From the NCBI RefSeq assembly GCF_007954405.1, contig NZ_CP042344.1, forward strand, positions 3,162,001-3,226,000: a stretch of 64,000 nt of DNA, read 5' to 3'. This stretch comes from Comamonas flocculans. GTDB lineage: Bacteria; Pseudomonadota; Gammaproteobacteria; Burkholderiales; Burkholderiaceae_C. Below the pieces are notes generated by a model, which worked only from the letters and a program-made list of their open reading frames with translations, was not told the DNA's origin and searched no databases. A program made the position numbers and the translations under genes. Positions 32,674 through 42,187 of this stretch are shown one piece after another (the first letter of the stretch is position 1; every line of letters starts with the position of its first letter).

Positions 32674-33513
32674 TCACATCTTCCCCAGCGCCTGCACCTT
32701 CCATGCCAGCCAGAGCTTGCGGATGGGCGTGAGGGCGATGCGCTGGTGCAGCACCCGAAAGTCTTCGGCCTCGATCTCGCGCAGCAGCGTGCGGTAGATG
32801 CTGGCCATCATCAGGCCGGGCTTCTGGCTGCGCCGGTCCACCGCGGGCAGCATGGACAAGGCCTCGTCAAAGCTGCGGTGCGCGCGTTCGGCCTGAAAGC
32901 GCATCAGCCGCGTAAAGGCCTCGCCATAGCGGCGGTGCGCCAGGTCTTCGGGCGTGACGCCGAATTCGCGCAGCTCCGCCTGCGGCAGATAGACCCGCCC
33001 GCGCAGCGCGTCTTCGCCTACGTCGCGGATGATGTTGGTCAGCTGCAGCGCCAGGCCTAGCTTGTGCGCATAGTCGCTGGTCGCCTTGTCCTGCTGGCCG
33101 AAGATGCGCGCCGACACCTCGCCGACCACGCCAGCCACGTAATGGCAGTAGTTGGCCAGGCCGGCGAAGTCTTCATAGCTGTCGTAGCGCAGGTCCATCT
33201 GGCAGCCTTCGATGATGTCCAGCAGCTGGCGGCGTTCGATCGCGCAGGCGCCCACGTGCGGTATCAGCGCGCGCATCGCCGGATGGCTGGGCTGGCCGTC
33301 GAAGGCCTGGTTCACCTCGGAGCGCCACCAGTCCAGCTTGGCCGCCGCCACGCCCGGGTCGCGCACTTCGTCCACCACGTCGTCCACCTCGCGGCAGAAG
33401 GCGTAGAACGCGGTGATCGCGGCGCGCTTGTCGCGCGGCAGGAAAAGAAAGGCGTAGTAGAAGCTGCTGCCTGAGGCCGCGGCCTTGTTCTGCACGTACT
33501 GCTCGGGGTTCAT
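32674..33513 (-). CDS. hpnD: Presqualene diphosphate synthase HpnD
   Basis: A 279-residue trans-prenyltransferase with both aspartate-rich sites: FCREVDDVVDEVRD near residues 40-50 and LTNIIRDVGEDALRGRVYLP near 160. It condenses two farnesyl diphosphates to presqualene diphosphate in the HpnCDE route. The gene sits between hpnC and hpnE; a family palindromic repeat lies in the 109-base gap upstream. Confidence 0.92.
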   Translation of the reverse strand: MNPEQYVQNKAAASGSSFYYAFLFLPRDKRAAITAFYAFCREVDDVVDEVRDPGVAAAKLDWWRSEVNQAFDGQPSHPAMRALIPHVGACAIERRQLLDIIEGCQMDLRYDSYEDFAGLANYCHYVAGVVGEVSARIFGQQDKATSDYAHKLGLALQLTNIIRDVGEDALRGRVYLPQAELREFGVTPEDLAHRRYGEAFTRLMRFQAERAHRSFDEALSMLPAVDRRSQKPGLMMASIYRTLLREIEAEDFRVLHQRIALTPIRKLWLAWKVQALGKM

Positions 33514-33567
33514 CGGGGCGTGATTGTCCCATGCGCGTGAGCGCCCGCCCCGGGTTTGCGGTTTTAA

Positions 33568-33617
33568 GCGAAATCGGCCTCAACCGCTTGCCTGGCAAGC
33601 GCTGGCAGCTATCAAAA
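33568..33617 (-). repeat. Comamonadaceae-type palindromic repeat, hpnC-hpnD gap
   Basis: CGCTTGCC-T-GGCAAGCG (33585-33601) followed by CTGGCAGCTATCAAAA. The same core recurs at 38184-38233 and 39345-39384, and in degenerate form inside three genes. Here it lies within the hpn operon and can fold in its mRNA. Confidence 0.7.
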
Positions 33618-33622
33618 CGGGA

Positions 33623-34471
33623 TTACATCAGCACGGCACGCCACAGCATGCCCGGCAGATGCCAGGCGCGCAGGCGCGGGCGCAAGCGCAGGCTGGCGCC
33701 GCCCAGCGTCTGCACCTGGCCCAGCACCGCAAGGCCGCCTTGCACCACCAGGCGCAGCTCCCAGCCGACGCGCCCGCGCAGCCGATGCACCAGCGGCGCG
33801 CCCTGCAGCATCAGGGTGCGCGCCCAGGCGGCGCAGTCCATGATGAGCGCATCGCTCGCCGCCGAGCGCCGCAGCGCCGCCAGATCGGCCCGCGCCACGC
33901 CGTGGGCGGCGCAGTCGGCGTCGCTCAGATAGTGGCGCCCGCGCGGCAGGTCCACGCTCAGGTCCTGCCAGAAGTTGATCAGCTGCAGCGCCGAGCAGAT
34001 CGCATCGCTTTGCGCCAGCGCCGGTGCATCCCGCACGCCGTACAGATGCAGCAGCAGGCGCCCGACGGGGTTGGCCGAACGGCGACAGTAGTCGAGCAGC
34101 GCGGCGCGGTCGGCAAAGGTGGCGTGTTCGCGCGCCATCACCACGTCCTGCTCGAAGGCGTCGAGCAGATCGGTCAGCAGGTTCAGGGGCAGGTCGTGTG
34201 CCGCGATGGCGCTGGCCAAGGGGTAGAAGACCTGCGGCCAGCGTGCGCTCGGGGCCTGGGCGGCTGCTGCGGCGGCCAAGTCTTGCCGGTAGCTTCGCAG
34301 ATCGGCCAGGCGCTGCTCGGCCGTGGCATGTCCCTCGTCGGCAAGATCGTCCGCCGTGCGGGCGAAGTGGTAGATCGCGGCAATCGGCGCGCGCAGGCGC
34401 GGCGGGCACAGCCAAGAGGCTACGGGAAAGTTTTCATAGTGGGTGACGGGGGCGGGATTCACGGATGCCAC
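33623..34471 (-). CDS. hpnC: Hydroxysqualene synthase HpnC
   Basis: A 282-residue squalene/phytoene synthase family protein opening MASVNPAPVTHYENFPVASW, the diagnostic HpnC start. Aspartate-rich motifs FARTADDLADEGH (about residues 36-48) and LINFWQDLSVDLPRGRHYL (about 163) are present. It converts presqualene diphosphate to hydroxysqualene. The pathway feeds squalene/hopanoid synthesis, but no squalene-hopene cyclase gene is in the window. Confidence 0.92.
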   Translation of the reverse strand: MASVNPAPVTHYENFPVASWLCPPRLRAPIAAIYHFARTADDLADEGHATAEQRLADLRSYRQDLAAAAAAQAPSARWPQVFYPLASAIAAHDLPLNLLTDLLDAFEQDVVMAREHATFADRAALLDYCRRSANPVGRLLLHLYGVRDAPALAQSDAICSALQLINFWQDLSVDLPRGRHYLSDADCAAHGVARADLAALRRSAASDALIMDCAAWARTLMLQGAPLVHRLRGRVGWELRLVVQGGLAVLGQVQTLGGASLRLRPRLRAWHLPGMLWRAVLM

Positions 34472-34484
34472 TGCGGCGCGAGCG

Positions 34485-35507
34485 TCAGGCAGGCCAGTAC
34501 ACCTTGCGCAAGGGGACCAGGCGCTGCATCTCCACGTCCATGCGCTCGTAGTGTTCCAGCAGAGCGCGCACCAGATCGTCCAGGTCCATCAACATCACCG
34601 GAATGCGGCCGCGCTCGGCCTCGTAGCGCGCATCTTTGGTAAAGCCGCCGGTGCTCACGTACAAGCCCTTGTCGTGATCATGGCGCCCGCCCAGAAAGCT
34701 GCGTATCTGCTGGGAGCCGATGGCGCTGCCTTCACGGTGCTTGACCTCGACCACGATGCGCGGGTCTTCAAACCCGAAGCCGTCGGGCGAAGCCACGATG
34801 TCCTTGCCTCGGTCCGAGCCCTTGGGCGAGATGCGCGTCTTGTAGCCCATGGCGCGCAGCAGGCTGGCCACCAGCTCCTGCATATCTTCCCAATCGAGCG
34901 CGTTGACCTTGTCCTTGATGAACTCGAAGCCCTTGGACTGCACGTCGCGATAGATATCTTCCTGGCTGTCTTCTTCCGTCTGCGTCGGCTGCACACTCTC
35001 GTGAGGCTTGGCCGAAGGCTGCGACAAGCGGGAAAGAACCTCTTGCCCCACTTGAGGTGGCAGCAGGAAGAGCGTGGAGATGGCACCGAGGCTGTTGCGT
35101 GCAGCTACCGAGAGCGCATCGCGCGGCACGCTGCCGAGCCAGCGGACGCTGCGCTCGTTCGGAAATTCGGCCAAGTGCGCAGGGCGATAGGCGTAAGCAC
35201 CGGTGATGCTGCCTAGAAGGTAGACGCGGCTGTCCGGGTCGTAGCTCACGACGTGGTCGCTCACCGCGATCTCGTGCACGAAACGGTAGGTCTGCCCGGC
35301 AGCAGACGCTCTCTGTCCGGGTTTGAGCTCCGGCATGGCCTGTTCCACTGCCAGGGCGAAATCGGCGCGCGTGGCATAGCGCGACAAGTCGCCCAGCGCG
35401 CTCCAGCCTATGGCCACGAGCGACTGCGTGCGAAAGTCTTCGATCAGGCTTGCGCCTTCGCCGGCGCGCACCATCCATACGGGGCGAGAGGTATGTTCGG
35501 AAGTCAT
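34485..35507 (-). CDS. Mrr-type restriction endonuclease
   Basis: A 340-residue protein from ATG 35507 in an ATGA overlap with the hydrolase gene. The N-terminal domain (VWMVRAGEGASLIEDFRTQS, then VAIGWSALGDLS) is a type I often see before Mrr nucleases. Residues about 210-325 are the Mrr catalytic fold: FEFIKDKVNALDWEDMQELV, then KGSDRGKDIVAS with the acidic residue and VVEVKHR with the ExK pair. Mrr enzymes cut methylated DNA. It is the last gene of an operon otherwise made of metabolic genes. Confidence 0.85.
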   Translation of the reverse strand: MTSEHTSRPVWMVRAGEGASLIEDFRTQSLVAIGWSALGDLSRYATRADFALAVEQAMPELKPGQRASAAGQTYRFVHEIAVSDHVVSYDPDSRVYLLGSITGAYAYRPAHLAEFPNERSVRWLGSVPRDALSVAARNSLGAISTLFLLPPQVGQEVLSRLSQPSAKPHESVQPTQTEEDSQEDIYRDVQSKGFEFIKDKVNALDWEDMQELVASLLRAMGYKTRISPKGSDRGKDIVASPDGFGFEDPRIVVEVKHREGSAIGSQQIRSFLGGRHDHDKGLYVSTGGFTKDARYEAERGRIPVMLMDLDDLVRALLEHYERMDVEMQRLVPLRKVYWPA

Positions 35508-36334
35508 GCTTGCAGAGTCGATGGGGACGAATTCAGGAATTCGTGCAGCGCCGCCGCCGTTTCCACTGGCGCCTCGGTCATCTGATGGTGCCCGACCGGC
35601 AGGTGGTGCACCTGCACGGACTTGCCTGCCGCCCGTGCGGCCGCGATGAGCGGCAGGGCGGCGCGCGGCGGCGTCATCTGGTCGAGCCGTCCCAGCAGAA
35701 ACAGCACGGGGCAGGTGAGGGCGGCCATGGCGGCCGGGCCTCCGGCGTACTGGTCGCAGGCCACGAAGCCGCGGTGAAAGACGTTGACGGCCGTATTGCT
35801 GCGCAGCACCTTGCGCCCCAGCGCCATGCTGGCGCCATAGACCCAGAAGCCGGCGCCGCTGGGCGAGGCGAGCGTGCTGCGCGAGAAGACGTTGATCATC
35901 TTCAGCGCCTTCTCGGGCTCGCTTTGCGAGGCCTCGATCAAGGCGGGCGAGACGGTCATCGGCGCGGCGGTGCCGATCAGCGCGAGGTGGCTCACGCGCT
36001 CCTTGAGAACCGCCGCGGCTTCCATCGCGATCAGCGAACCCCAGCTGTGGCCGACGAGCGCGGCCTGGCTGCAGCCGACGGCATCGAGCAGCGCGGCGAT
36101 GGTGCCCGCCGCCTGCTCCACGCTCGCGGGGGCTTCGCCGGCACTGCGCGCGTGCCCGGGCAGGTCGATCGCAAGCACGTTGAAGCCGTGGTTGGCTAGG
36201 TAGCGCGCCTGCCAGAGCCAGACGCTGTGGTCGCACAGCACGCCGTGGATCAGGATGGCGGTGGGCCGGGCCGGGTTGAATGCCTTGTCGCCGGTATAGG
36301 CATAGAGCGCAGCGCCCTGCACTTGGTAGATCAT
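35504..36334 (-). CDS. Alpha/beta hydrolase
   Basis: A 276-residue hydrolase: oxyanion HG in ILIHGVLCDHS, nucleophile serine in VGHSWGS (about residue 97), acid in LLGRLDQM and histidine in LPVGHHQM. Substrate unknown; it may be an esterase or lipase-like enzyme. Its start overlaps the metY stop and its stop overlaps the Mrr gene, so the three are translationally coupled. Confidence 0.88.
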   Translation of the reverse strand: MIYQVQGAALYAYTGDKAFNPARPTAILIHGVLCDHSVWLWQARYLANHGFNVLAIDLPGHARSAGEAPASVEQAAGTIAALLDAVGCSQAALVGHSWGSLIAMEAAAVLKERVSHLALIGTAAPMTVSPALIEASQSEPEKALKMINVFSRSTLASPSGAGFWVYGASMALGRKVLRSNTAVNVFHRGFVACDQYAGGPAAMAALTCPVLFLLGRLDQMTPPRAALPLIAAARAAGKSVQVHHLPVGHHQMTEAPVETAAALHEFLNSSPSTLQA

Positions 36335-37665
36335 CACGCACCTGCCTTTTCGCCGGATTTTTCCGCTGCTTTCAGAGCGCGCTTCAGGTCGTCGATCAGG
36401 TCATCCGGGTCTTCCAGTCCGATCGACAGCCGTATCGTGCCCTGCGTGATGCCGCCCGCGAGCAGCGCCTCGTCCGTCATGCGGAAATGCGTGGTGCTGG
36501 CCGGGTGGATGACCAGCGAGCGGCAGTCGCCGACGTTGGCCAGGTGGCTGAAGATCTTCAGCGTCTCGATGAACTTCTTGCCCTGCGCGCGGCTGCCTTT
36601 CAGGTCGAAGCTGAACACCGCGCCCGCGCCGCGCGGCAGCAGCTTTTGCGCCAGCCGGTGGCTGGGGTGGCTCTCCAGCATGGGGTGGCCCACGCGCGCG
36701 ACGAAGGGGTGGCTGGCGAGGAACTGAACCACCTTCTCGGTGTTGCGCACGTGGCGGTCCATGCGCGCGCCCAGGGTTTCCACGCCCTGCAGGATCAGCC
36801 AGGCGCTGTGCGGGCTCATGCAGGCGCCAAAGTCGCGCAGGCCTTCACGGCGCGCGCGCAGCAGAAAGCCGCCGACGCTCGATTCCTGCGCGAACACCAT
36901 GTCGTGAAAACCGTCGTAGGGCGCGCTGAGCTCCGGAAAACGCCCCGAGGCGTCCCAGTCGAAGCCGCCGCCATCGACCAGCACACCGCCCATCACCGTG
37001 CCGTGGCCCGAAAGGAACTTGGTGGCCGCGTGGTAGACCAGATCGGCGCCGTGCTCCAGGGGCCGCATCAGATAGGGCGTGGTGAAGGTCGAATCCACCA
37101 GCAGCGGCACGCCCGCCTCGTGCGCGATCTGCGCCACCGCCGGGATGTCCAGCACCTCCAGCCCCGGGTTGCCCAGGGTCTCGCCCAGCAGCAATTTGGT
37201 GTTGGGGCGGATCGCCGCGCGCCAGGCGTCGATGTCGGTCGGTTTGACGAAGGTGGTTTCTATGCCGAAGCGTCTGAGCGTGTAGTTCAGCAGGTTCTGC
37301 GAGCCGCCGTACAGCGCCGTGCTGGCGACGATGTGGCTGCCCGCACCCATCAGCGTGACGATGGCCAGGTGCAGCGCCGCCATGCCGCTGGCCGTGGCGA
37401 TGGCGCCGGCGCCGCCTTCCAGCGCCGCGATGCGCTGCTCCAGCACGTCGGTGGTGGGGTTGGAGAGGCGCGAATAGACGTGCCCCGGCTGCTCCATGTT
37501 GAACAGCGCGGCGGCGTGCTCGCTCGACTCGAAGACGAAGGAGGTGCTGAGGTAGATGGGCGTGGCGCGCGCGCCGGTCGCGGGGTCGGGCCGGGCGCCT
37601 GCGTGCACGGCCAGCGTGTCAAAGCCGGGGTCGGCGTAGCCGGGCATGGATGTCTCCGTGTTCAT
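36334..37665 (-). CDS. metY: O-acetylhomoserine sulfhydrylase MetY
   Basis: A 443-residue PLP enzyme of the Cys/Met family. Opening GYADPGFDTLAVHAGARPDP, PLP motif with lysine 216 in YHAATKFLSGHG, and the C-terminal SIGLEDPDDLIDDLKRAL motif are all typical. It forms homocysteine from O-acetylhomoserine and sulfide. A 12-base palindrome (TTCATGCATGAA, 37661-37672) covers the start codon. The longer frame from 37719 runs over the divergent CBS gene region and is rejected. Confidence 0.9.
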   Translation of the reverse strand: MNTETSMPGYADPGFDTLAVHAGARPDPATGARATPIYLSTSFVFESSEHAAALFNMEQPGHVYSRLSNPTTDVLEQRIAALEGGAGAIATASGMAALHLAIVTLMGAGSHIVASTALYGGSQNLLNYTLRRFGIETTFVKPTDIDAWRAAIRPNTKLLLGETLGNPGLEVLDIPAVAQIAHEAGVPLLVDSTFTTPYLMRPLEHGADLVYHAATKFLSGHGTVMGGVLVDGGGFDWDASGRFPELSAPYDGFHDMVFAQESSVGGFLLRARREGLRDFGACMSPHSAWLILQGVETLGARMDRHVRNTEKVVQFLASHPFVARVGHPMLESHPSHRLAQKLLPRGAGAVFSFDLKGSRAQGKKFIETLKIFSHLANVGDCRSLVIHPASTTHFRMTDEALLAGGITQGTIRLSIGLEDPDDLIDDLKRALKAAEKSGEKAGA

Positions 37666-37672
37666 GCATGAA
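37661..37672. promoter_or_regulatory. Palindrome over metY start
   Basis: TTCATGCATGAA is a perfect 12-base palindrome spanning the metY ATG in the 59-base gap between divergent metY and the CBS gene. It could be an operator for a methionine or cysteine regulator, but the short length and presence of two ATG-containing half-sites leave chance as an explanation. Confidence 0.3.
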
Positions 37673-37724
37673 GCGATGCATTGTGGGCTATATTTGCCGG
37701 TGCCCACCGCATCGATCACCAGCC

Positions 37725-38186
37725 ATGAAAGTTCGCGACATCCTGCGCCTGAAGGGCGGCACGCTCTACACCATCACGCCCGAAGACAGCCTGGCGGACG
37801 CGGCGCGCATCATGTCCGAGAACGATATCGGCTCGCTGGTGGTGATGGCGCACGAGCGCGTGGTCGGCATCCTCACCTTCCGCGAGGTGATCGACGCCGC
37901 GGTGAAGAACGGCGGCAAGTTCGACGGCCTGTCGGTCTATCGCAGCATGGACCCCGGGCCGCTCATCTGCACGCTGGAGACCGAGCTCGACGAGGTGCGC
38001 CGCATGATGCTGGGGCGCCACGCGCGCTACCTGCCGGTGATCGACAACCGCCAGCTCATGGGCGTGATCAGCTTCTACGACGTGGCCAAGACCGTGGTGG
38101 ACAGCCAGAACCTCGAGAACAAGCTGCTCAAGGCCTATATCCGCGATTGGCCCGAAGACCAGGCCTCCTCCGAAGCGCAAGGGTGA
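37725..38186 (+). CDS. CBS-domain protein
   Basis: A 153-residue protein composed of two CBS domains (TITPEDSLADAARIMSENDI and CTLETELDEVRRMMLGRHAR), beginning MKVRDILRLKGGTLYTI. Such stand-alone pairs bind adenosyl ligands (AMP, ATP or SAM) and act as sensors. Divergent from metY across 59 bases. Partner and ligand unknown. Confidence 0.85.
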   Translation: MKVRDILRLKGGTLYTITPEDSLADAARIMSENDIGSLVVMAHERVVGILTFREVIDAAVKNGGKFDGLSVYRSMDPGPLICTLETELDEVRRMMLGRHARYLPVIDNRQLMGVISFYDVAKTVVDSQNLENKLLKAYIRDWPEDQASSEAQG

Positions 38187-38233
38187 AATCCGACCCTAGC
38201 GCCCGTCCAGCAAGCGCTGGCAGCTACCAAACC
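38184..38233 (+). repeat. Comamonadaceae-type palindromic repeat before aroC
   Basis: GAAATCCGACCCTAGCGCCC..CAGCAAGCGCTGGCAGCTACCAAA. Same core as at 33568-33617 but with a mutated left arm. It fills most of the 58-base gap between the CBS gene and aroC. Confidence 0.65.
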
Positions 38234-38244
38234 AGGAGTCATCC

Positions 38245-39342
38245 ATGAGCGGCAGCACGCTGGGCAGGCTGTTTCGCGTCACCAACTTCGGTGAATCCCA
38301 TGGTCCGGCCATAGGCTGCGTGATTGACGGCTGTCCGCCGGGCATGGCCCTGAGCGAGGCCGACATCCAGCACGACCTGGACCGCCGCCGCCCCGGCACC
38401 AGCCGCCACGTCACGCAGCGCAAGGAGCCCGACGCGGTGGAAATCCTCTCGGGCGTCTACGAGGGCCGCACCACCGGCACGCCGATCGCGCTCTTGATCC
38501 GCAACCAGGACCAGCGCAGCAAGGACTACGGCGAGATCGCGCAGCAGTTTCGTCCCGGCCATGCCGACTACAGCTATTGGCACAAGTACGGCCTGCGCGA
38601 TCCGCGCGGGGGAGGGCGCTCGTCCGCGCGCCTGACCGCGCCCACCGTGGCGGCGGGCGCCGTGGCCAGGAAGTGGCTCAAAGAGAAGTACGGCACGCAA
38701 TTTCGCGCCTGCATGACGCAGCTGGGCGAACTGCCCATCGCCTTCGAGGGCTGGGAACATGTGCAGGGCAACCCCTTCTTCGCCCCCGTGGCCGACGTGC
38801 AGCGGCTCGAGGACTACATGGACGCGCTGCGCAAGGCGCACGACTCCTGCGGCGCGCGCATCCGCGTGCAGGCCACGGGCGTGCCCGCTGGCCTGGGCGC
38901 GCCGCTGTACGACAAGCTCGACGCCGACATCGCCAAGGTGATGATGGGCCTGAACGCGGTCAAGGGCGTGGAGATCGGTGCGGGCTTTGCCAGCGTCGCG
39001 CAGCGCGGCAGCGTGCATGGCGACGCCATCACGCCGGCGGGCTTTGCGAGCAACCACGCGGGCGGGGTGCTGGGCGGCATCAGCAGCGGGCAGGACATCG
39101 AGGTGAGCATTGCCATCAAGCCCACCAGTTCCATCCTCACGCCGCGCCCGTCCATCGACATCCATGGCGCGCCGGTGCAGGTCGTCACCAAGGGGCGGCA
39201 TGATCCCTGCGTGGGCATACGCGCCGCGCCCATCGCCGAGGCTTTGCTCGCCCTGGTGCTGATGGACCACGCGCTGCTGCAGCGCGCCCAGTGCGCCGAC
39301 GTGGTGCAGGTGCCCCCGCCGGTGGCGGCAAATTATCAGTAA
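38245..39342 (+). CDS. aroC: Chorismate synthase
   Basis: A 365-residue enzyme with the conserved [19 protein letters not shown] start, RRRPG motif, [20 protein letters not shown] and the C-terminal [20 protein letters not shown] block. It eliminates phosphate from EPSP to make chorismate, the last step of the shikimate pathway, using reduced FMN. Full length for the family. ATG with AGGAG upstream. Confidence 0.96.
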   Translation: MSGSTLGRLFRVTNFGESHGPAIGCVIDGCPPGMALSEADIQHDLDRRRPGTSRHVTQRKEPDAVEILSGVYEGRTTGTPIALLIRNQDQRSKDYGEIAQQFRPGHADYSYWHKYGLRDPRGGGRSSARLTAPTVAAGAVARKWLKEKYGTQFRACMTQLGELPIAFEGWEHVQGNPFFAPVADVQRLEDYMDALRKAHDSCGARIRVQATGVPAGLGAPLYDKLDADIAKVMMGLNAVKGVEIGAGFASVAQRGSVHGDAITPAGFASNHAGGVLGGISSGQDIEVSIAIKPTSSILTPRPSIDIHGAPVQVVTKGRHDPCVGIRAAPIAEALLALVLMDHALLQRAQCADVVQVPPPVAANYQ

Positions 39343-39344
39343 AA

Positions 39345-39384
39345 AGTGGCGTAAACGCTTGCCAGGCAAGCGCTGGCAGCTATG
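39345..39384 (-). repeat. Comamonadaceae-type palindromic repeat between aroC and nrdR
   Basis: CGCTTGCC-A-GGCAAGCG (39356-39372) is a perfect 17-base palindrome, followed by CTGGCAGCTATGGTTT. It lies between two convergent genes and may double as a transcript end structure. Confidence 0.7.
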
Positions 39385-39401
39385 GTTTCAGCACCGGAGC
39401 G

Positions 39402-39851
39402 CTATTCGGCGACCTTGTCCACCAGCGCCTTGAATTCGTCGATGTGTTCAAAGCTGCGGTACACGCTGGCGTAGCGCACGTAGGCGACCTTGTCCATCCG
39501 CTGCAGCTCGTGCATCGCCATCTCGCCCAGGCGGTTGGACAGGATCTCGCGCTCACCCAGCTGCAGCAGGCGTTCTTCAATGCGCTCTATCGCCGCATCC
39601 ACCTGCTCGGTGCCCACCGGGCGCTTACGCAGCGCAATGCGAAACGACCCTTCGAGCTTCTCGCGCCGGTATTCCACGCGCCGACCGTCCTTCTTGACGA
39701 TGGCCGGGAAGTTCACCTCGGGCCGCTCGTAGGTGGTAAAGCGCTTGTCGCAGGCGCTGCAGCGGCGCCTGCGGCGCACGTATTCGCCGCCTTCGGACTC
39801 GCGGGTCTCCACGACCTGCGTGTCCGGATGGCTGCAGAACGGACATTTCAT
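39402..39851 (-). CDS. nrdR: Transcriptional repressor NrdR
   Basis: A 149-residue protein with an N-terminal zinc ribbon (CPFC at residues 3-6 and CSAC at about 31-34) and an ATP-cone domain ([20 protein letters not shown]). It senses ATP/dATP and represses ribonucleotide reductase operons. It lies just downstream of glyA on the same strand, the common Burkholderiales order. Full length. Confidence 0.96.
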   Translation of the reverse strand: MKCPFCSHPDTQVVETRESEGGEYVRRRRRCSACDKRFTTYERPEVNFPAIVKKDGRRVEYRREKLEGSFRIALRKRPVGTEQVDAAIERIEERLLQLGEREILSNRLGEMAMHELQRMDKVAYVRYASVYRSFEHIDEFKALVDKVAE

Positions 39852-39875
39852 GGCTGTCCGGGCGGCGTGCGCGGC

Positions 39876-41120
39876 TCAGCGATAGACCGGAAAGCGCGCG
39901 GTCAGCTCGCCCACCCTGGCGCGCACCTGGGCCAGGTTGGCCTCGTCGTGCGGCTTGTCCAGCACGTCGGCCATCAGCTGGGCCGTCAGGCGCGTTTCCT
40001 CTTCCTTGAAGCCGCGCGTGGTGATGGCCGGCGTGCCCACGCGCACGCCGCTGGTCACGAAGGGCTTTTCCGGGTCGTTCGGGATCGCGTTCTTGTTGAT
40101 GGTGATGTGCGCCTGGCCCAGCGCCGCCTCGGCGGCCTTGCCGGTAATGCCCTTGGAGCGCAGGTCCACCAGCATCACGTGGCTTTCGGTGCGGCCGCTG
40201 ACGATGCGCAGACCGCGCTCGGTCAGGGTCTGGGCGAACACCTGGGCGTTCTTGGCCACCTGCTTGCCGTAGGCCTTGAACTCGGGCGCAAGCGCTTCCT
40301 TGAAGGCCACGGCCTTGGCGGCGATCACGTGCTCCAGCGGCCCGCCCTGCAGGCCGGGGAAGATGGCGGAGTTGATCGCCTTCTCGTGCTCGGCCTTCAT
40401 CAGCACGAAGCCGCCGCGCGGCCCGCGCAGGCTCTTGTGCGTGGTGGAGGTCACCACGTCGGCAAACGGCACCGGGTTGGGGTACTCGCCCGCCACCACC
40501 AGACCCGCGTAGTGCGCGATATCCACCCAGAAGATCGCGCCCACTTCCCTGGCCACGCGTGCCATGCGCTCGAAATCGATGCGCAGCGCATAGGCCGAGG
40601 CGCCGCCGATGATGATGCGCGGCTTGTGCTCGCGCGCCTTGGCTTCAAAGGCCTCGTAGTCGATCTCTTCCCTGGCGTCGAGGCCGTAGGAAACCACGTT
40701 GAACCATTTGCCCGACATGTTCAGATGCATGCCGTGCGTGAGGTGCCCGCCTTCGGCCAGGCTCATGCCCAGCAGCGTGTCGCCCGGCTTGGCAAAGGCC
40801 ATCAGCACGGCCTGGTTGGCCTGGGAGCCGGAATTGGCCTGCACGTTGGCCGCCTCGGCGCCGAAGAGCTGCTTGACGCGGTCGATCGCCAGCTGCTCGA
40901 TCACGTCCACGTTCTCGCAGCCGCCGTAATAGCGCTTGCCGGGGTAGCCTTCGGCGTACTTGTTGGTCAGCTGCGAGCCCTGCGCCGCCATCACGGCGGG
41001 TGAGGCGTAGTTTTCGCTGGCGATGAGCTCGATGTGCTCTTCCTGGCGGCGGTTTTCCGCCTGGATGGCAGCCCACACTTCGGGATCGGTCTGTTCTACG
41101 AGGATGTTGCGTTGGTACAT
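39876..41120 (-). CDS. glyA: Serine hydroxymethyltransferase
   Basis: A 414-residue PLP enzyme; Schiff-base lysine in [14 protein letters not shown] (about residue 228), EYGRRK-type start region seen as [20 protein letters not shown] and [20 protein letters not shown]. It interconverts serine and glycine with tetrahydrofolate and supplies one-carbon units. Full length for the family. nrdR follows 24 bases later. Confidence 0.96.
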   Translation of the reverse strand: MYQRNILVEQTDPEVWAAIQAENRRQEEHIELIASENYASPAVMAAQGSQLTNKYAEGYPGKRYYGGCENVDVIEQLAIDRVKQLFGAEAANVQANSGSQANQAVLMAFAKPGDTLLGMSLAEGGHLTHGMHLNMSGKWFNVVSYGLDAREEIDYEAFEAKAREHKPRIIIGGASAYALRIDFERMARVAREVGAIFWVDIAHYAGLVVAGEYPNPVPFADVVTSTTHKSLRGPRGGFVLMKAEHEKAINSAIFPGLQGGPLEHVIAAKAVAFKEALAPEFKAYGKQVAKNAQVFAQTLTERGLRIVSGRTESHVMLVDLRSKGITGKAAEAALGQAHITINKNAIPNDPEKPFVTSGVRVGTPAITTRGFKEEETRLTAQLMADVLDKPHDEANLAQVRARVGELTARFPVYR

Positions 41121-41356
41121 GGCAGAGGTTGCGGAGTCTTCCCTTGGCGTGCAAGGGCTGCCCAGGCGAACGACAAAACGCGCGACGGCTTGTGCCCGTG
41201 CGGTACGCTTCCCCGTGGTATGCGCCGGTTGCGCCGGCGCTCCACGTCAGCCAGCTGCCCCATGGCGGGCAATGCCAGACCTATCGCCAGTTGCGTACCG
41301 CGCGAGTGTAGCCTGCGAGGCCGGCGCCGCAGCACCTGCCGCGTGCCCGGCGGGCT
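41121..41356. other. Intergenic gap upstream of glyA
   Basis: A 236-base gap. No gene or recognisable riboswitch. A short GC hairpin, GCCGG-TTGCG-CCGGC (41223-41237), is the only clear structure; the glyA promoter probably lies here but I cannot point to convincing hexamers. Confidence 0.3.
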
Positions 41357-42187
41357 TCAGTAGCCGCCTGCCAGTAGCGCCACCTTTTCGCCCGGCTGGC
41401 GCGTCAGCGCGCCGGGCCCCGACGGGGCAGCGGGAGCGGGGGCGTGCGCGGCGACCAGCGGCGCGCGGGCGGCGCCCTGGGCCACCTGGCGCAGGCGCTG
41501 GTGCTCGGCCAGCACCTTGCCGGCGTAGCCGCCGTCGTCGGGCAGGTTGGCCGCGCCGACATAAAAGCGCAGGCCGCCCTCCAGGGAGCCGGCGCGCTGT
41601 ATGCATTCCTGCAGCACCTTCACGCCCACGCGCAGGTTGGCCACGGGATCGAAGGCGGCAAAGCGTCCGCCGAAGTCTTCATATTTGTCGGTATGCACGC
41701 GCGTCATCACCTGCATCAGGCCCTGGGCGCCAACGGCGCTCTGCGCGAAGGGGTTGAAGCCCGATTCCACCGCCATCACCGCCAGGATCAGCGTCGGTTC
41801 GAGCCGCGTGCGGGCGCCCACGGCATAGGCTTCCCCGACCAGCACGGCGAGCGGCTCGGGGGCCACGCGGTATTTCTTGCTCAACCAGTAGGTCACGGCG
41901 GCCTGCTCGCGCGGCAGGTCCTTGGGGTTGCCGGCGGTGGCGCGCTCGCTGGCGACGGCTTCAAGGGCAAAACCGTTGATCTCCACCTGGCGCTCCTGCA
42001 GCCAGCCCATGAGCTGGTCGGCGCCCATCTGGCGCAGGTCGGGGCGGGCGCTCAGGGTGATGGCGGCAAACGCCACCGCCAGCCCCAGCAGCGCAAGGCC
42101 GCTGTGGGTCACTTCAAAGAATCCGGCAGCAATGTCGCCGACGAAAGTACGAATACCAGAGACGGCACGCAAGCCTGCCTTCTTCAT
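41357..42187 (-). CDS. Lytic transglycosylase, SLT family
   Basis: A 276-residue protein from ATG 42187, with a hydrophobic N-terminal segment (about residues 28-46, SGLALLGLAVAFAAITLSA) that anchors or exports it. The SLT core has the catalytic glutamate in MAVESGFNPFAQS, then GAQGLMQVM, and later LRFYVGAANLPDDGGYAGKV. It cleaves the glycan backbone of peptidoglycan. The mRNA appears to have a leader of about 190 nucleotides with strong secondary structure. The longer frame from 42337 reads through that leader and is rejected. Confidence 0.85.
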   Translation of the reverse strand: MKKAGLRAVSGIRTFVGDIAAGFFEVTHSGLALLGLAVAFAAITLSARPDLRQMGADQLMGWLQERQVEINGFALEAVASERATAGNPKDLPREQAAVTYWLSKKYRVAPEPLAVLVGEAYAVGARTRLEPTLILAVMAVESGFNPFAQSAVGAQGLMQVMTRVHTDKYEDFGGRFAAFDPVANLRVGVKVLQECIQRAGSLEGGLRFYVGAANLPDDGGYAGKVLAEHQRLRQVAQGAARAPLVAAHAPAPAAPSGPGALTRQPGEKVALLAGGY

